From: Cryphonectria parasitica EP155
Lineage: Eukaryota > Ascomycota > Sordariomycetes > Diaporthales > Cryphonectriaceae
NCBI RefSeq assembly: GCF_011745365.1
Contig: NW_024468910.1
Span: 2,508,068-2,572,067 of the forward strand
Length of the DNA: 64,000 bases
Reading direction: 5' to 3'
The notes beneath the pieces are model-generated. The model had not been told where the DNA came from and made no database searches. It saw only the letters and a program-made list of their open reading frames with translations. How positions within the stretch are numbered: the first letter of the stretch is position 1; each line of letters starts with the position of its first letter. This document shows, piece by piece, positions 46,514-56,859 of the stretch. Position numbers and translations under genes: made by a program.

Positions 46514-48115
46514 ATGGACGATCACGACGCAACCGTGGCCAAGGTTGCAGCACGGGTCAAAGAGTTCCACAAGGACAGGAAGCCCTTCAGGAACTACCAC
46601 GGCTCGAGCCTGAGCACGAGACCTTCTGGACGGAACCGAGACAACATCGTCGACACGCGCGCCCTGAACCACGTCCTCAGCGTCGACCCAGCCGCGCAGA
46701 CCGCATGGGTCGAGCCCAATGTCCCCATGGATGCCCTCGTCGCTGCCACGATGCAACATGGCCTCATCCCCAAGGTGGTCATGGAATTCCCAGGCATCAC
46801 AGTGGGCGGCGGGTTTTCCGGCAGTGCCGGTGAGAGCAGCTCGTTCCGCTTTGGTTTGTTTGAGGCCACCATCGATGAGATCGAGATCATCTTGCCGACT
46901 GGTCATGTGACGAGGGCATCAAAACACGACAACGACAAGCGTGATCTCTTCTGGGGTGCGGCATCTGCGTTTGGTACGCTCGGCATAGTAACGCTGCTCC
47001 GGGTGCAGCTCATGGAGGCCAAGAGATATGTCCAGCTAACGTACCACGTCACGAAGGGGTCCTTTGATAGGACCCTCGTGAGGCTGCGTGAGGAGATGGA
47101 CAGACAAGACAATGACTATGTAGATGCCATCATGTTTACCAAGAGCTCGACTGTGACTTGCTCTGGCCGTCTTGTGGAGGATCTCCCAACGGGCGAACAG
47201 CTCAGGCGCTTCACACGGCGGAAGGATCCTTGGTTCTACCTGCGGGTGGAGCAAGTCCACGCAAGGCTGCAGCAGACAAGGTCGTCATCGCCCGAGGGGG
47301 ACGAGGACCAAGAGGAAAAGACAATGGTCGACTACATTCCTCTTGTCGATTACCTGTTCCGCTACGACCGGGGCGGCTTCTGGACAGGCCGTCAGGCCTT
47401 CACCTACTTCAAGGTGCCCTTCAACCGCGTCACCCGCTACTTGCTGGACCCCTTCATGTACACACGCATCATCAACACGGCACAGGCCAAGACGGACTTT
47501 GCCTACCACTACATGGTCCAAGACTGCGGCATACCCTTTGACAGATGCCAAGAGTTCAAGACCTACCTCGACGACAATGTCGGCATCTACCCCATCTGGT
47601 TGTGTCCATTGCGCGTGCGCCGGAATTCGCCCGATTCCTGCCACGGGATCCACGCTGCCATGGGCCGTCCAGACTACCCGGACCTGCTAAACTTTGGTGT
47701 CTGGGGGCTCAGCTCGTGGGATGGGGCTGAGGCCCTCCGCAAGAACCAGGCACTTGAGGCCATAATCCGGAGGCTGGGCGGATGGAAGACGCTCTATGCG
47801 CACGCATATTACACCGAGGAGGAGTTCTGGAAGGTGTATGACTGGGAGGCATACCACTCTGTGCGCGAGAAGTATGGTGCTGACTATCTGCCGACTGTGT
47901 ATGACAAAGTGCGTGTCAAGACGACCGTTGTTCCTCAGACTGACGCAGTGGGAGCGGCGGCAGCGGGAAAATCGACATCACCAAGAACCAGAAAACGGAA
48001 AACCCAAAAAATCAAATCCATATGGCCCTTTCGGGGACTTATAGGAGTCTACTATGTCTTGAAGAGGGAAGATGTCTTGTTGACAGCCAAGTCTCCTTCC
48101 CAGGAAGCCGGCTGA
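46514..48115 (+). CDS. FAD-linked oxidoreductase, Delta(24)-sterol reductase (DHCR24)-like
   Basis: Single exon; the ATG at 46514 gives 533 aa, and the open frame runs 92 codons further upstream without family-like sequence. The PCMH-type FAD domain is clear: Y-H-G-S-S-L-S-T-R near residue 38, V-E-P-N-V-P-M-D-A-L, then M-E-F-P-G-I-T-V-G-G-G-F-S-G-S-A-G-E. The C-terminal half carries the DHCR24-type V-D-Y-I-P-L-V-D-Y-L-F-R-Y-D-R-G-G-F-W and Y-P-I-W-L-C-P-L-R. Plant and animal relatives reduce the C24 double bond of sterols. Fungi make ergosterol with Erg4 instead, so the fungal substrate is uncertain. No N-terminal membrane anchor is seen. A Lys/Arg-rich patch sits near the C-terminus. The stop lies 18 bp from the convergent aldolase gene's stop. 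Confidence 0.88.
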   Translation: MDDHDATVAKVAARVKEFHKDRKPFRNYHGSSLSTRPSGRNRDNIVDTRALNHVLSVDPAAQTAWVEPNVPMDALVAATMQHGLIPKVVMEFPGITVGGGFSGSAGESSSFRFGLFEATIDEIEIILPTGHVTRASKHDNDKRDLFWGAASAFGTLGIVTLLRVQLMEAKRYVQLTYHVTKGSFDRTLVRLREEMDRQDNDYVDAIMFTKSSTVTCSGRLVEDLPTGEQLRRFTRRKDPWFYLRVEQVHARLQQTRSSSPEGDEDQEEKTMVDYIPLVDYLFRYDRGGFWTGRQAFTYFKVPFNRVTRYLLDPFMYTRIINTAQAKTDFAYHYMVQDCGIPFDRCQEFKTYLDDNVGIYPIWLCPLRVRRNSPDSCHGIHAAMGRPDYPDLLNFGVWGLSSWDGAEALRKNQALEAIIRRLGGWKTLYAHAYYTEEEFWKVYDWEAYHSVREKYGADYLPTVYDKVRVKTTVVPQTDAVGAAAAGKSTSPRTRKRKTQKIKSIWPFRGLIGVYYVLKREDVLLTAKSPSQEAG

Positions 48116-48133
48116 GGAGTGTTTCCCTTTGTG

Positions 48134-48976
48134 TCAAGCCGAATTACGGTAGAGACCACAAGCTTCCACCTCGCGAGCCCACAGACCCCAGGGCCGCATC
48201 GCAGACCACTTCAACATACCCGTGGCAGCCTTAGCCTCGTCTTGGCTCAGGTACTGCAGACCACCACCAGCAGCAGCAGTAGCAGTCACCCGTGCTTGAT
48301 GTTGGCTGTGTGCCGTCTGCAATGCCAAGGCGGTGCTCTGAATGCTGGCATTCTTCATGGTGTAGATGGCCCTGGAAACGACCTCTTCTATACCGCCACC
48401 GATGACCGTCAGGCCGTGGCCCCTCATCAGTGCCACCACGCCGCCCTCGTCGAAGCACTTGGCCAGGGGCGCCCCTAGGTGTGCGCTCCGCACCAGCAGG
48501 TCGGGCGTGTCCCCTTCGCCTTCCCTGACAAATTGGGCAATGTCATACACCTCAGGACAGCCCTTGGACCCCAGGCCCAGAAACCCGGCCATGTGGTAGC
48601 ACGGCCGCAGAGGGACCCCTGAGATGGTGTAGGGAATTACGCTCTCAGCATGGCTGTGGATCACGGCCTGGACGTTTCTATGCCGCTTGTATACTTCGGA
48701 GTGAATGTGCCTTTCGGAGTAGCCCTTCGTCGACGAGGGGTCCAGCGGTTCGGCGTTGTCGACGTAGTAGATGATCAGGTCGTCCGGGGACGAGATGGTG
48801 CCGGGCGCGATGTACTTGGACATGATGAACATGTGCTGGTCAAAAGGGTGCCGGACCGAGAGGTGACCATAAGCGTCGAGAACCCCGTGGTAATGCAAGA
48901 TGTGGCAACCCGTGATAAATTTGCGGTAGAGGTTCTGGAGGGCGACCTCGTGGTGGTCGTCATCGCCGCCTTCCAT
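48134..48976 (-). CDS. class II aldolase/adducin family protein
   Basis: Intronless, 280 aa, ATG at 48976. It has the class II aldolase/adducin fold signatures: G-H-L-S-V-R near the N-terminus, then V-I-H-S-H-A-E-S (about residues 104-111) and M-R-G-H-G-L-T-V (about 182-189), which together supply the three metal-binding histidines, plus C-Y-H-M-A-G-F-L-G-L-G between them. Relatives include L-fuculose-phosphate aldolase and many uncharacterised fungal proteins. The probable reaction is a zinc-dependent retro-aldol cleavage or decarboxylation of a small sugar-like acid; the substrate is unknown. There is no targeting signal, so it is probably cytosolic. It converges on the DHCR24-like gene so closely that their transcripts must overlap. 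Confidence 0.9.
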   Translation of the reverse strand: MEGGDDDHHEVALQNLYRKFITGCHILHYHGVLDAYGHLSVRHPFDQHMFIMSKYIAPGTISSPDDLIIYYVDNAEPLDPSSTKGYSERHIHSEVYKRHRNVQAVIHSHAESVIPYTISGVPLRPCYHMAGFLGLGSKGCPEVYDIAQFVREGEGDTPDLLVRSAHLGAPLAKCFDEGGVVALMRGHGLTVIGGGIEEVVSRAIYTMKNASIQSTALALQTAHSQHQARVTATAAAGGGLQYLSQDEAKAATGMLKWSAMRPWGLWAREVEACGLYRNSA

Positions 48977-49442
48977 GATTTTCAAGTCTCTCTTTCTCTC
49001 CTCTCACATGCAATTTCTTTTCTTTTCTTCCGGGTGAACAAGGATGCTTTCCAACTCCCTACCTTTTCCAAGTGGAGTAGTATTGGTATCTCACGCAAGA
49101 GAAATAGAGACAGAGAGGAAGGGTAATGAACGACGTCAACCTGCATCAGCACATCGGCAAGTTGAATGCCGAGAGGTGGAGACTCTGCGCGGGGTTCAAA
49201 GAGTCGAAGAAGTCGTCCTTGGAGAGTGACATGAACCGGATTCATGGGCCCTTTGTTTTCCGATCTTCTTCAAGCGCAGCGGTTCGGCCCGTGTCTAATG
49301 CACTGCATTCTAGAGGTGAGGCGAGGTGAGATCCCTTCGCAGCCAAACTCTGGCTGAGCTGCCAACTAACAATCATGGGTGGTGTATGTATACATGTTTA
49401 TAAATTAATTATGTTCACCGTCACTCGTCCTCAGAAGTCCTA
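48977..49442. other. intergenic, promoter side of the aldolase gene
   Basis: No gene is recognised. Short frames of up to 67 aa are probably chance; the first 150 bases are pyrimidine-rich and will hold the aldolase gene's leader. Confidence 0.55.
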
Positions 49443-50315
49443 TTACTCAATTGGCGGTTGGCGGACCCCACAGACCACACACAAGTTCTTCTCATCAACG
49501 TCAGGACATACAACAACAAGGATTATCGTGGCACCCGGAATTTTCAAACAGGTCATGATAACAGCCCTGACGATATCTCTCAATCCAACAGGCGCAAGGT
49601 TGCTTGTTTCATCCTTCTGTTGCCGCGTACATTTGCCTGCGTGCTCAATGCGTCGAACCCCAGTGCACGTCTCGACAGCAGCCTCTGCCGACGCCTTGAT
49701 GACCCACAGGATCCGATCTCGCGTCCGAGGACAGAAGTTGCGCTTGCGTGCGCCATCCCACCAGAGCACGAAGCCCTTGTAGAATGTCATATCACTCGTA
49801 CAGCCGCCCTCGGAGGCCGTGATCGAGTTGCCAACGCACGCACGTTCGCATACTCGTCGTGCCTGCGACAGAAGCTCATGGCACCTTGGGCTTGGAGAGT
49901 GGCCACGCCCCCGATGAGGTCCGAGATTGTGATGATCATGTCAGTGCATATAATGTAAGAATTCAATGGAGTATGCTGCACCATGGAACTCTGGGCCCGG
50001 ACAAGGAGAGCTTGAAGAGGGCTTGTGAGTGAGGATCGACTGGGGGGGCGGGGTGTATACGGGGTACTTGCCGCTGGAGGAGAAATTTACGGAGAGGGAG
50101 GCGGACGCCGTGCCATCGAGTATTATGAGAACCCCGTTCGACTTCATGACTTGGCGGCAGATCCAAAAGGGGGAGGCGGAGGCTCGGTCGAGGGGAATGG
50201 AGGGGGAGGAGGAAGGTTGTTGCCGTGGCGCTGCTGACTGGCAAGAAGCGACCGTATACAGAGCCAGTTCAAGACAGGCAAGATTCATCACTGACCAAAG
50301 TTTCATTCGTCCCAA
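49443..50315 (-). other. possible secreted Cys-containing protein gene, frame broken
   Basis: Three minus-strand frames follow each other: 50315-49941 begins with a signal-peptide-like stretch (M-K-L-W-S-V-M-N-L-A-C-L-E-L-A-L, then V-A-S-C), 49984-49787 continues a coherent sequence, and 49790-49443 encodes a Cys-containing stretch including F-V-L-W-W-D-G-A-R-K-R-N-F-C. The second and third overlap near 49850, where the sequence appears to switch frame (about A-N-V-R-A-L to G-N-S-I-T-A-S-E-G-G), as if one base were lost; a splice junction could also explain it. No family is recognised. Plus-strand frames of similar length overlap the region, so this may be coincidence. Confidence 0.3.
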
Positions 50316-51211
50316 GTGTGAGTGAGAAGAACGACGGTTTTCTCCTCTTTTGTTAGTTGGGTAACGGGAGGTTCGCGGTGGGTGATTCTGACTGGTGTGG
50401 TGGAATAAGATTCGTTCCAGTGAAGTAAGTCAAGGCCTTGAAGAAGAATATAATCCTTCGCCCTAAACTATATTCTACAGAATGAGTAGGAAGGAAACAA
50501 ACTAAACGAGAACCCCGTGTTGGCTGGCTAAAGTGGAGCAGAAAAGATCGAAATAGCATACAATACATGTATGTCCTTGCTGTTCAAGCTGTTGGGACAC
50601 GGTGTTGCGCGAGAGCATCCTAGCGGTTCCACCGCAGCGAATACGATATTTATCTGGTTACACAACAGTCCATCTCGCCCCGTTTATGTCATGATTACGC
50701 TGCATGGTCTGAGAACAACCTCGCCCTGAGCAAAGTCCTTAAGTCTACTGCACGCTGGGAGGTTTGTCACAGGAGCTAGCATCAGCCGAGGGCACCACAG
50801 CCAAACGGACTGCATTATGTAGGCTCCAAGTGGATTGTAAAGGCAAGTCCTTAGGTATTAGTCGGACTGCCTGGTGGTCAGAGGAGGTCCAGGCCTAAGC
50901 ATTGATATAGTGCAGCCCTCGTGTTATATGTATCCTGAGTCTGTCTGCAACAAAAAAAAAAGTTGAAATCTGCTCAAGGATTGTAGAGGATAGAATGAAT
51001 GGATGAGAGCGAAATGATGTATGGTCATTGATTATAGCATCATGTTGTTCGAGTGTAATGGCACCAGGTGAGCTCCACTAAGTAGAGCCGCCGCGTCTTC
51101 TGGGGAGGAAATTCAATGTGCAATTGAACGCCAAACCTGCTCTCAAGTCCATCTGTGTATGCAGAATTGCGTTACAGAAAAAAATCAAAAATCAACCTCC
51201 GCTATGCAATT
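50316..51211. other. intergenic
   Basis: No gene is recognised and only one frame above 60 codons exists (minus, 50353-50568, no domain). It contains the 3' flank of the RCC1-type gene and a short A run at about 50951-50960. Confidence 0.6.
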
Positions 51212-53045
51212 TTATTTGTGACCATTGACCTGCTTCACCACACCGGGTGCAGCCACCATGCTGAACTGCCCGCCCGTTCCACACCACGAGAGCTTGACGC
51301 CCTCCAACGACTTGGCCTTCACCTCCTCGGCGACCTCGACATCATCGTCCTTGCCGTTGCCGAGCTGCAACTGCGACCCGAATCCCGACGCAAAAGCCTT
51401 GCCATCTCTGTTAACAAAGATGGTATGGCCAGTGGAGCAGGCGATGTAAGCCGCCTTGCCAAGGTTAGGCACGGCGGTGGGCTCCAGCAAGATCCGGGGC
51501 TTCTCATACTCGTCCTTGCGGACCACCTTGGGGTTATCGATCTGCTCCTGCGACAGCTTTAGCCCGAGATGCCCTCCATCGATCCGGCCCCAGACGAGAT
51601 AGCGCCCGTCTTTGGTCACGGCGGCGGAGTGGTGCGCACCAGCAGCCATCTGCTCGATGCCTTGCTTGGACAGGGGCTTGATCTGCATCGGATACGGCAG
51701 CTCGGCGCTGTCGGCGCCAGCGTTGCTTGCGTAGCCGGCCTGGCCAAAGTTGTTCATGCCCCAAGCAAAGACGCGGTCCTTGTTGTCCACGGCCAGCGAG
51801 TGGTACGGGCCGGCGGCAACGCTCTTGACGCCATAGCGGCTCATGTCGGCAACACCAGGATAGTAATTGTCCTTGAAGTCCTGCGCAGCATGGACGCGAC
51901 GGCCGACCTGGGTCTTCTCGTTCACGCCCCACGTCCATATGCGGCCCGAGTGGTCAAGGGCGACAGCATGATTTGCGCCACAGACAATAGACTTGATGTT
52001 CTGGAGGCCAGGTATCAACATGGGCTTTTCCCGTTTCTTGATCGTCTCGCCGTTGTAGTAGAGGAAGCATTGCTTGGCCTCGCTGTCCTATTTCGCGCGC
52101 GCAAAGTCGCGTCAGCTTTGTTTTTCCTAATCATTCTGGGAAAAGAGGGGGGGTGGGGGCGTTCATAGAACCGCGACCAACAGCAGAGAATGTGCAAGGG
52201 GAATAACTTACTGTAAACGTTCCCCAACCGTACACGAGACCGGTGTCGGTGACAGCGAAACTGCAGCTATCACCGGCGGCGACGCAGGTGAACTTTGTGC
52301 CTGCTGGGAAGGACTCCTGGGGAATGTGCGTGGGAGTGGACTCGACCGGGTTGAGCGCCTCGTCATCCGAGTCTTCAGAGCCAGACCCATCACCGCCATC
52401 GTCCAGGTCGCGGAGTCCACCGTCCCAGGAACAGTCTCTGCCCAGGGCGCCGAGATCATTCCCGCCCCATGTCACGATCTTGCTGTCCTCCGTCAGGGCG
52501 ATGGTATGCATGCCACCACAGTCGAGCTGCACAACGCGGTAGCTGTCGGCCTCTCTCGTGTCCAGCTTGGGGATGACGGTGGCGCGCTTGGCGGCTTTCT
52601 TGTTGGGACCTAAGCCAAGCTCACCAGCCATATCGCCGGTGCCAAACACGTACACGGTGAGCACATCGGTAGGAGCCGCATTGATGACGGGTAGGGAGGA
52701 GGTGTCGGGCGGCGAGGTCTGGAAGCTCTCGAGGCCGGACTCGGGCACCAACGAGACCGCCTTCGCCTTGGTCTTTGTCGCAGTCGCAGCGGCGCGCTTG
52801 GGGACGGGCTTGGACGCCTTTGCAGTCTTGTTGGGTTTCTTGGCGGCATCATCAATGTCCTCGATGGCCTCGTCGAGTTTCTTGATGTCGAAATTGGCTG
52901 CCTTGGCCCGTTTCGCAGGGGCAGTCTTGGTGTCTTCGACCTCGACATCATCGGCCTTGCGCTTCTTGGACGCGGCGTCGGCCGTGCCATTGACTCCCGG
53001 CGCGGCCTTTGTCGCGGCGCGGGCGCGTTTTGACTTGGGAGGCAT
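51212..53045 (-). CDS. RCC1-family protein, Ran guanine-nucleotide exchange factor-like
   Basis: Exon 1 53045-52212, intron 52211-52088 (124 nt, GTAAGT to AATAG), exon 2 52087-51212; 569 aa. The first 110 residues are Lys/Ala-rich with K-R-A-R, K-K-R-K and A-K-R-A-K clusters, which look like nuclear localisation and chromatin-binding signals. From about 130 on, seven RCC1 propeller blades can be counted through G-T-G-D-x-x-x-E-L-G, C-G-G-M-H-T-I-A-L-T, V-T-W-G-G-N-D-x-G-A-L-G and later C-G-A-N-H-A-V-A-L. This matches yeast Prp20/Srm1 and S. pombe Pim1, the nuclear exchange factor for Ran that drives nucleocytoplasmic transport. An acidic insert rich in Asp, Gly, Ser and Glu sits between the third and fourth blades. 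The start is the first ATG of the frame. Confidence 0.93.
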
Positions 53046-53614
53046 CTCGGGTTGATTGATGTATAGCTCACAAGTCAGAAGAAGACGAGGCGGAAATGAG
53101 AGTGAGAAGTGTCAATAAAGGGGGATAGAGTTTTGGGCGGCGTGTTGATGTGGTGTTTTGCTTGTGTGTGGAAAGTTGTAGTGGAGAGATGGAACAGAAA
53201 CAGCAGAGTCAATCAGTCAGTGGTATGAGAAGAAAGCTCGGAGCTTAAAAAAAATAAAACATAAAAACCCTGACCTCCTGAAAGAATGCTACAGGGGTTC
53301 CTTGCATGATGACGGTGGCCAGTGCTGATGTACTATGTACCTGACAGCTTCCCCTATCATTGGCTGCAGGCTCAGGAGAAAGTGGGGAGGGCCAAAGAAA
53401 GATGAACATTACTGACGATAGACAATGGACAATAGACAGTAATTGATTTACTTAGAAGTAGACAGTAGATAATAGAAATGTGTGGAAAAGTCTAGATAGC
53501 AACAGGATAGAATATATTATTATCTATTTATCTTAGACCTCATCAATCTTGCTTATCAATAGCTCTATGACTCGAGATACTATGAGCCCGTGTAAAATTT
53601 ACTATGGACCACTA
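53046..53614. other. intergenic, promoter side of the RCC1-type gene
   Basis: No gene is recognised. The part from about 53400 is AT-rich with repeated GATAGA/ATAGACA-like words. It ends at the TA target duplication (53613-53614) of the transposon. Confidence 0.6.
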
Positions 53615-53661
53615 CTGTCTGACCCCCCCTCGCCGGACACCCGTACCCGCCGGACACCTAA
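53615..53661. repeat. left terminal inverted repeat
   Basis: It pairs with 55771-55815. The first 27 bases are identical between ends; two extra C residues in this copy account for the length difference. It contains two copies of CGCCGGACAC 17 bp apart, a possible transposase-binding repeat. Confidence 0.95.
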
Positions 53662-53909
53662 TTTTCGACAGCGCCATACAAATATCAATATCCTCACATA
53701 CATACACTTCCCTCAATATTGAAGCTATTTAGATAGTGTTTTGATAGATAGATAGTCCTTTAGATGACGAATCTATTGATATAATTATATTTGTAGTCAG
53801 ACGCCTTATGACGCAATTGTGGTGATGTCGGAAGCTAATGTCTGTTCCTTCCTGTCTTGATAACTGTGATCTTTTTCCTTCAACACTCTTCTACCTCAAG
53901 CCAGCCACG

Positions 53910-55665
53910 ATGCCTTCTCACGCCTGGAATGAGGAGAATATGGCTGATGCCCTCTTCGATATCATAGATAACCATTTATCTTTGCGGAAATCAGCCAAGA
54001 AACACGGAATCCCCTCCCAAACGCTATCAGATCGGCTGCATGGAGGGTCTTCAATCCAAGAGGTAAAACAACCTCAACAACGCCTTTCTACGACCGAGGA
54101 AGAGAATATATCGAGATGGATCATCAAGCAGGAAAGCCTAGGATATGCTCCATCAGCTTCTGCTGTTCGTGGCGTTGTAGCAGCCCTCCTCAAGCAGAAG
54201 GGAGATCTGAAGGCTCTTGGCTGCAAATGGATAGAGGGCTTCAAGAAGAGAAATCCTCAAATTCGCTATAAAATAGGCACTCGCCAGGAAGCCACCAGAT
54301 ACGATGCCTTCACCCCGAAAGCTGTCAACTAGTATTTCGACATTCGCGAGAAGGAATATGGGTGGATCGAGCCACAGCTTACAGTGAATGTGGATGAGGG
54401 TGGCATTATGACTGGATATAGTGAATTTCTATGGAATCCTTATCTCAGAGCCTCTAAACTGATGCTTTTGCTAGGCCTGAACTCGCTGGTCTTTGGTTCT
54501 TCTGAAAAAAAGAAGGCATTCCTCAAAAGTAGCCAGGACAGAAGCTGGGTTACCCTCATTGAAAGCTGTACAGCCACAGGCCAGCTTCTCGATCCAGGAA
54601 TCATCTTCAAGAGCAAAGATCTTCAAAAACAGTGGTTTTCTGAAGATATGGAGCAGTCTGTGCCAACCTGGCGTGTGATCACAAGTCAAAACGGCTGGAT
54701 AAGCAATGAAATCGCAGTGGCGTGGCTTGAGGATGTTTTTCTTCCTCAGATGAACATCCTCCGTGAGAATAATATATCTCGGGCTATTCTCCTCATCCTA
54801 GATAGCCATAATAGCCATACTTCAGTAAGTTAAGCCTTGTGAAGCTCAAGGTAGTGAATCTCGAGGATAATGTGCTGATATAAACCAGCCAGAGTTTATA
54901 GCTTCTTGCTACTTAAGTAACATTTTCCTTTGCTTTCTCCCTGCATACACCTCCCACGGCCTCCAGCCACTAGATAACGGCATATTTGCTGTATTGAAAG
55001 CAGCCTATCGGAAAGAACTTCAAAAGTTGCAAGATCTCGCAGACTCAGCCCCTGTTAACAAGATCAACTTTCTATGGTGTCTCATTACAGCCAGAGCAGC
55101 AATTACTCCTAGAGTAGTAAAAGGAGGATGGAGATATAGTGGCAACTATCCAATCAATCGCCATAAAGCCTTATCTTATGAGGAAATCCAGGAGGACAAG
55201 CAGAAACGAGGAGCAGACGAGTTGGAGAAGGATGAGGAGTATGAGCCTATTTCCCATGGGTTTATCACTGCTATAGGCTGAGATCGAAGCTACAACGAAC
55301 GCAGCAAGCTGAGGAGGATTGCAAATCACCTTGAAGACCTTCAGGCTGAGGTTATCTTGCTCCGACAGCAAAATGCTTCCCTCAAGGCCCAGAACGAGGC
55401 CATCTCGAAGACCCGGAAGCGCAAGAAGATCCCCAATCCCAACAAGCGCTTTATGACTATCTAGAGGCACTTGCGGCTGGAGAAGAGGCCAATATAGCCC
55501 AGGAAGAGGAGGATTTGCCTGTTGAGGATGTTGTGGAGGTTCAAGACGAGGTTGACGAGGAGGACTCTGAGGACGATAATGCAGACATTCTACGTGAGGA
55601 TTCACCACCAATTCGCACATCTTCTGGGCGGGCTAGCCGTATGCCAAATAGATATTTGGAATGAG
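53910..55665 (+). pseudogene. pogo-type transposase, interrupted
   Basis: ATG at 53910. The N-terminal part is a psq-like helix-turn-helix (S-L-R-K-S-A-K-K-H-G-I-P-S-Q-T-L-S-D-R-L) followed by a CENP-B-type DNA-binding region ending E-G-F-K-K-R-N-P. The DDE catalytic part shows N-V-D-E-G-G (about 54388), L-I-L-D-S-H-N-S-H (about 54795) and, after a 64-nt intron (54825-54888), L-Q-P-L-D-N-G (about 54967), giving the three acidic residues of pogo transposases. Breaks: an in-frame TAG at 54330-54332, a TGA at 55279-55281, and a frame change near 55455, after which an acidic C-terminal tail is open to the stop at 55663-55665. Between the breaks the frame is well kept, so decay is recent. The element is probably not autonomous. 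Confidence 0.9.
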
Positions 55666-55770
55666 GAAGTTTAGGTTATTTCGATGATATATTTATTATT
55701 ATTATACGATTTGAATTGAATTACTTCTGTGTGTTTGAGTATATAGCTTTTGTGTGGGGCATTTCGCATT

Positions 55771-55815
55771 TTAGTGTCCGGCGGGTACGGTGTCCGGCGA
55801 GGGGGGGTCAGACAG
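55771..55815. repeat. right terminal inverted repeat
   Basis: Reverse complement of the left end, 45 bp, followed by the TA target duplication. It shares the internal doubled GTGTCCGGCG word. Confidence 0.95.
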
Positions 55816-55817
55816 TA

Positions 55818-56190
55818 CTTTTCTCTCGGCCACAACAACCCAGATGTCTCTCTACATTTGCCATAGAAGAATCACACATGCGTACAGATCATTTTAGTAT
55901 ATTTCATTCGAGAAATGAAGCACAATGTATGATTCATTGCAACCAGTCAACTTTTCATCTGGAAATCAGGGCCTCGTCAGATCTTCGTCATTGGCAAGAC
56001 ACTGGCCATATGTAGCAATGCTTTGCTATTCATATACTTCCATGCTGAGGCATACCTCTTCCTTATCATTAGAATGTATGCTCTCTAGTTTTTTCCCTTT
56101 CTTTTCCTCAACCCCCCCCCCCCCCAATCCTCCTGTCCTGTCCTAATTGTGTCCTGAGTCTCACCGGATGACTAGTACTCCAATGATACT
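55818..56190. other. intergenic
   Basis: 3' flank of the transposon and of the membrane-protein gene. A 14-nt C run lies at about 56112-56125. No gene is recognised. Confidence 0.6.
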
Positions 56191-56859
56191 CTAATCTTGT
56201 GAATATATGCTTGCACTGTATCGTTGTCGCTCTTTTGATGGAATATGTGGTAGAGGCAAATGGCTGTGAGTCTCCAACCCCAAGAGGTCATTCTTGGTGG
56301 CATGAGTTTGTTGAATCAAGTCCCTGCCAAAAACTGATTGATCCAGATATTCGTTCTGGGAAGCCACATACGCCAGAGGAGTGTCGGGTGTTGATGGCTT
56401 CCCCCTATCGTTTGCATTATCGCTCCATACCGTCGAGTCTGCGTGGTCTGTGATGTTCGTATTATTTTCACTGGGATCTCGCACTTCCACACCTGGTGTC
56501 TTGGACATTGACTGCCTGGAAGCTCCACGTGAATCCAGGCTGCCAGCAGATGAGAGAGTCGATACCGTTCCCTTGGAATCTTTCAAGGCATCCAGCTTCT
56601 TAACAGGCATGATTGTCCTCATTGTGTTTACAGAATGTCTTTCGGAGACGTTCTGCTCGCCCAGGCACCGCTCTGGATCCAGGCTCTCCTCCTCTTTATA
56701 GATCTGCTGAGAACCTCGGCCAGACCTTTGTTGGTCAAAATGCAGTAGATTCTTTCTGTTCCAGAGGTTGTATGCAAGAAGGCTGACGCATACTACGGCC
56801 AAAAAAGACCCGTAGATGATGGCGCCAACCCCAAAGAATAAAGGCCAGCTGAGTGTCAT
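56191..56859 (-). CDS. orphan single-pass membrane protein, 222 aa
   Basis: A single frame from ATG at 56859 to the stop at 56191. Residues about 6-30 form one strong hydrophobic helix (F-F-G-V-G-A-I-I-Y-G-S-F-L-A-V-V), followed by N-R-K, so the long tail is probably cytoplasmic. The remaining 190 residues are polar, Ser/Asp/Glu-rich and probably disordered, with no recognisable domain. No enzymatic signature is seen. The layout (short N-terminal anchor and long disordered tail) is common among fungal orphan membrane proteins. It lies between the transposon and the accessory region at the right end. It may be a genuine lineage-specific gene; the frame could continue from an upstream exon, since a frame up to 57046 also contains coherent residues. 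Confidence 0.5.
   Translation of the reverse strand: MTLSWPLFFGVGAIIYGSFLAVVCVSLLAYNLWNRKNLLHFDQQRSGRGSQQIYKEEESLDPERCLGEQNVSERHSVNTMRTIMPVKKLDALKDSKGTVSTLSSAGSLDSRGASRQSMSKTPGVEVRDPSENNTNITDHADSTVWSDNANDRGKPSTPDTPLAYVASQNEYLDQSVFGRDLIQQTHATKNDLLGLETHSHLPLPHIPSKERQRYSASIYSQD

Larger units (their letters stand above)
53615..55815 (+). mobile_element. pogo/Fot1-type (Tc1/mariner superfamily) DNA transposon
   Basis: A 2,201-bp element flanked by TA on both sides (53613-53614 and 55816-55817), the target duplication typical of Tc1/mariner elements. Terminal inverted repeats of 47 bp (53615-53661) and 45 bp (55771-55815) begin CTGTCTGACCCCCCC and differ only by two single-base C insertions in the left copy. 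Inside each repeat the word CGCCGGACAC occurs twice (53631 and 53648 on the left). It carries one transposase gene in plus orientation that is now broken. The near-identical ends suggest a fairly recent insertion. Confidence 0.95.
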
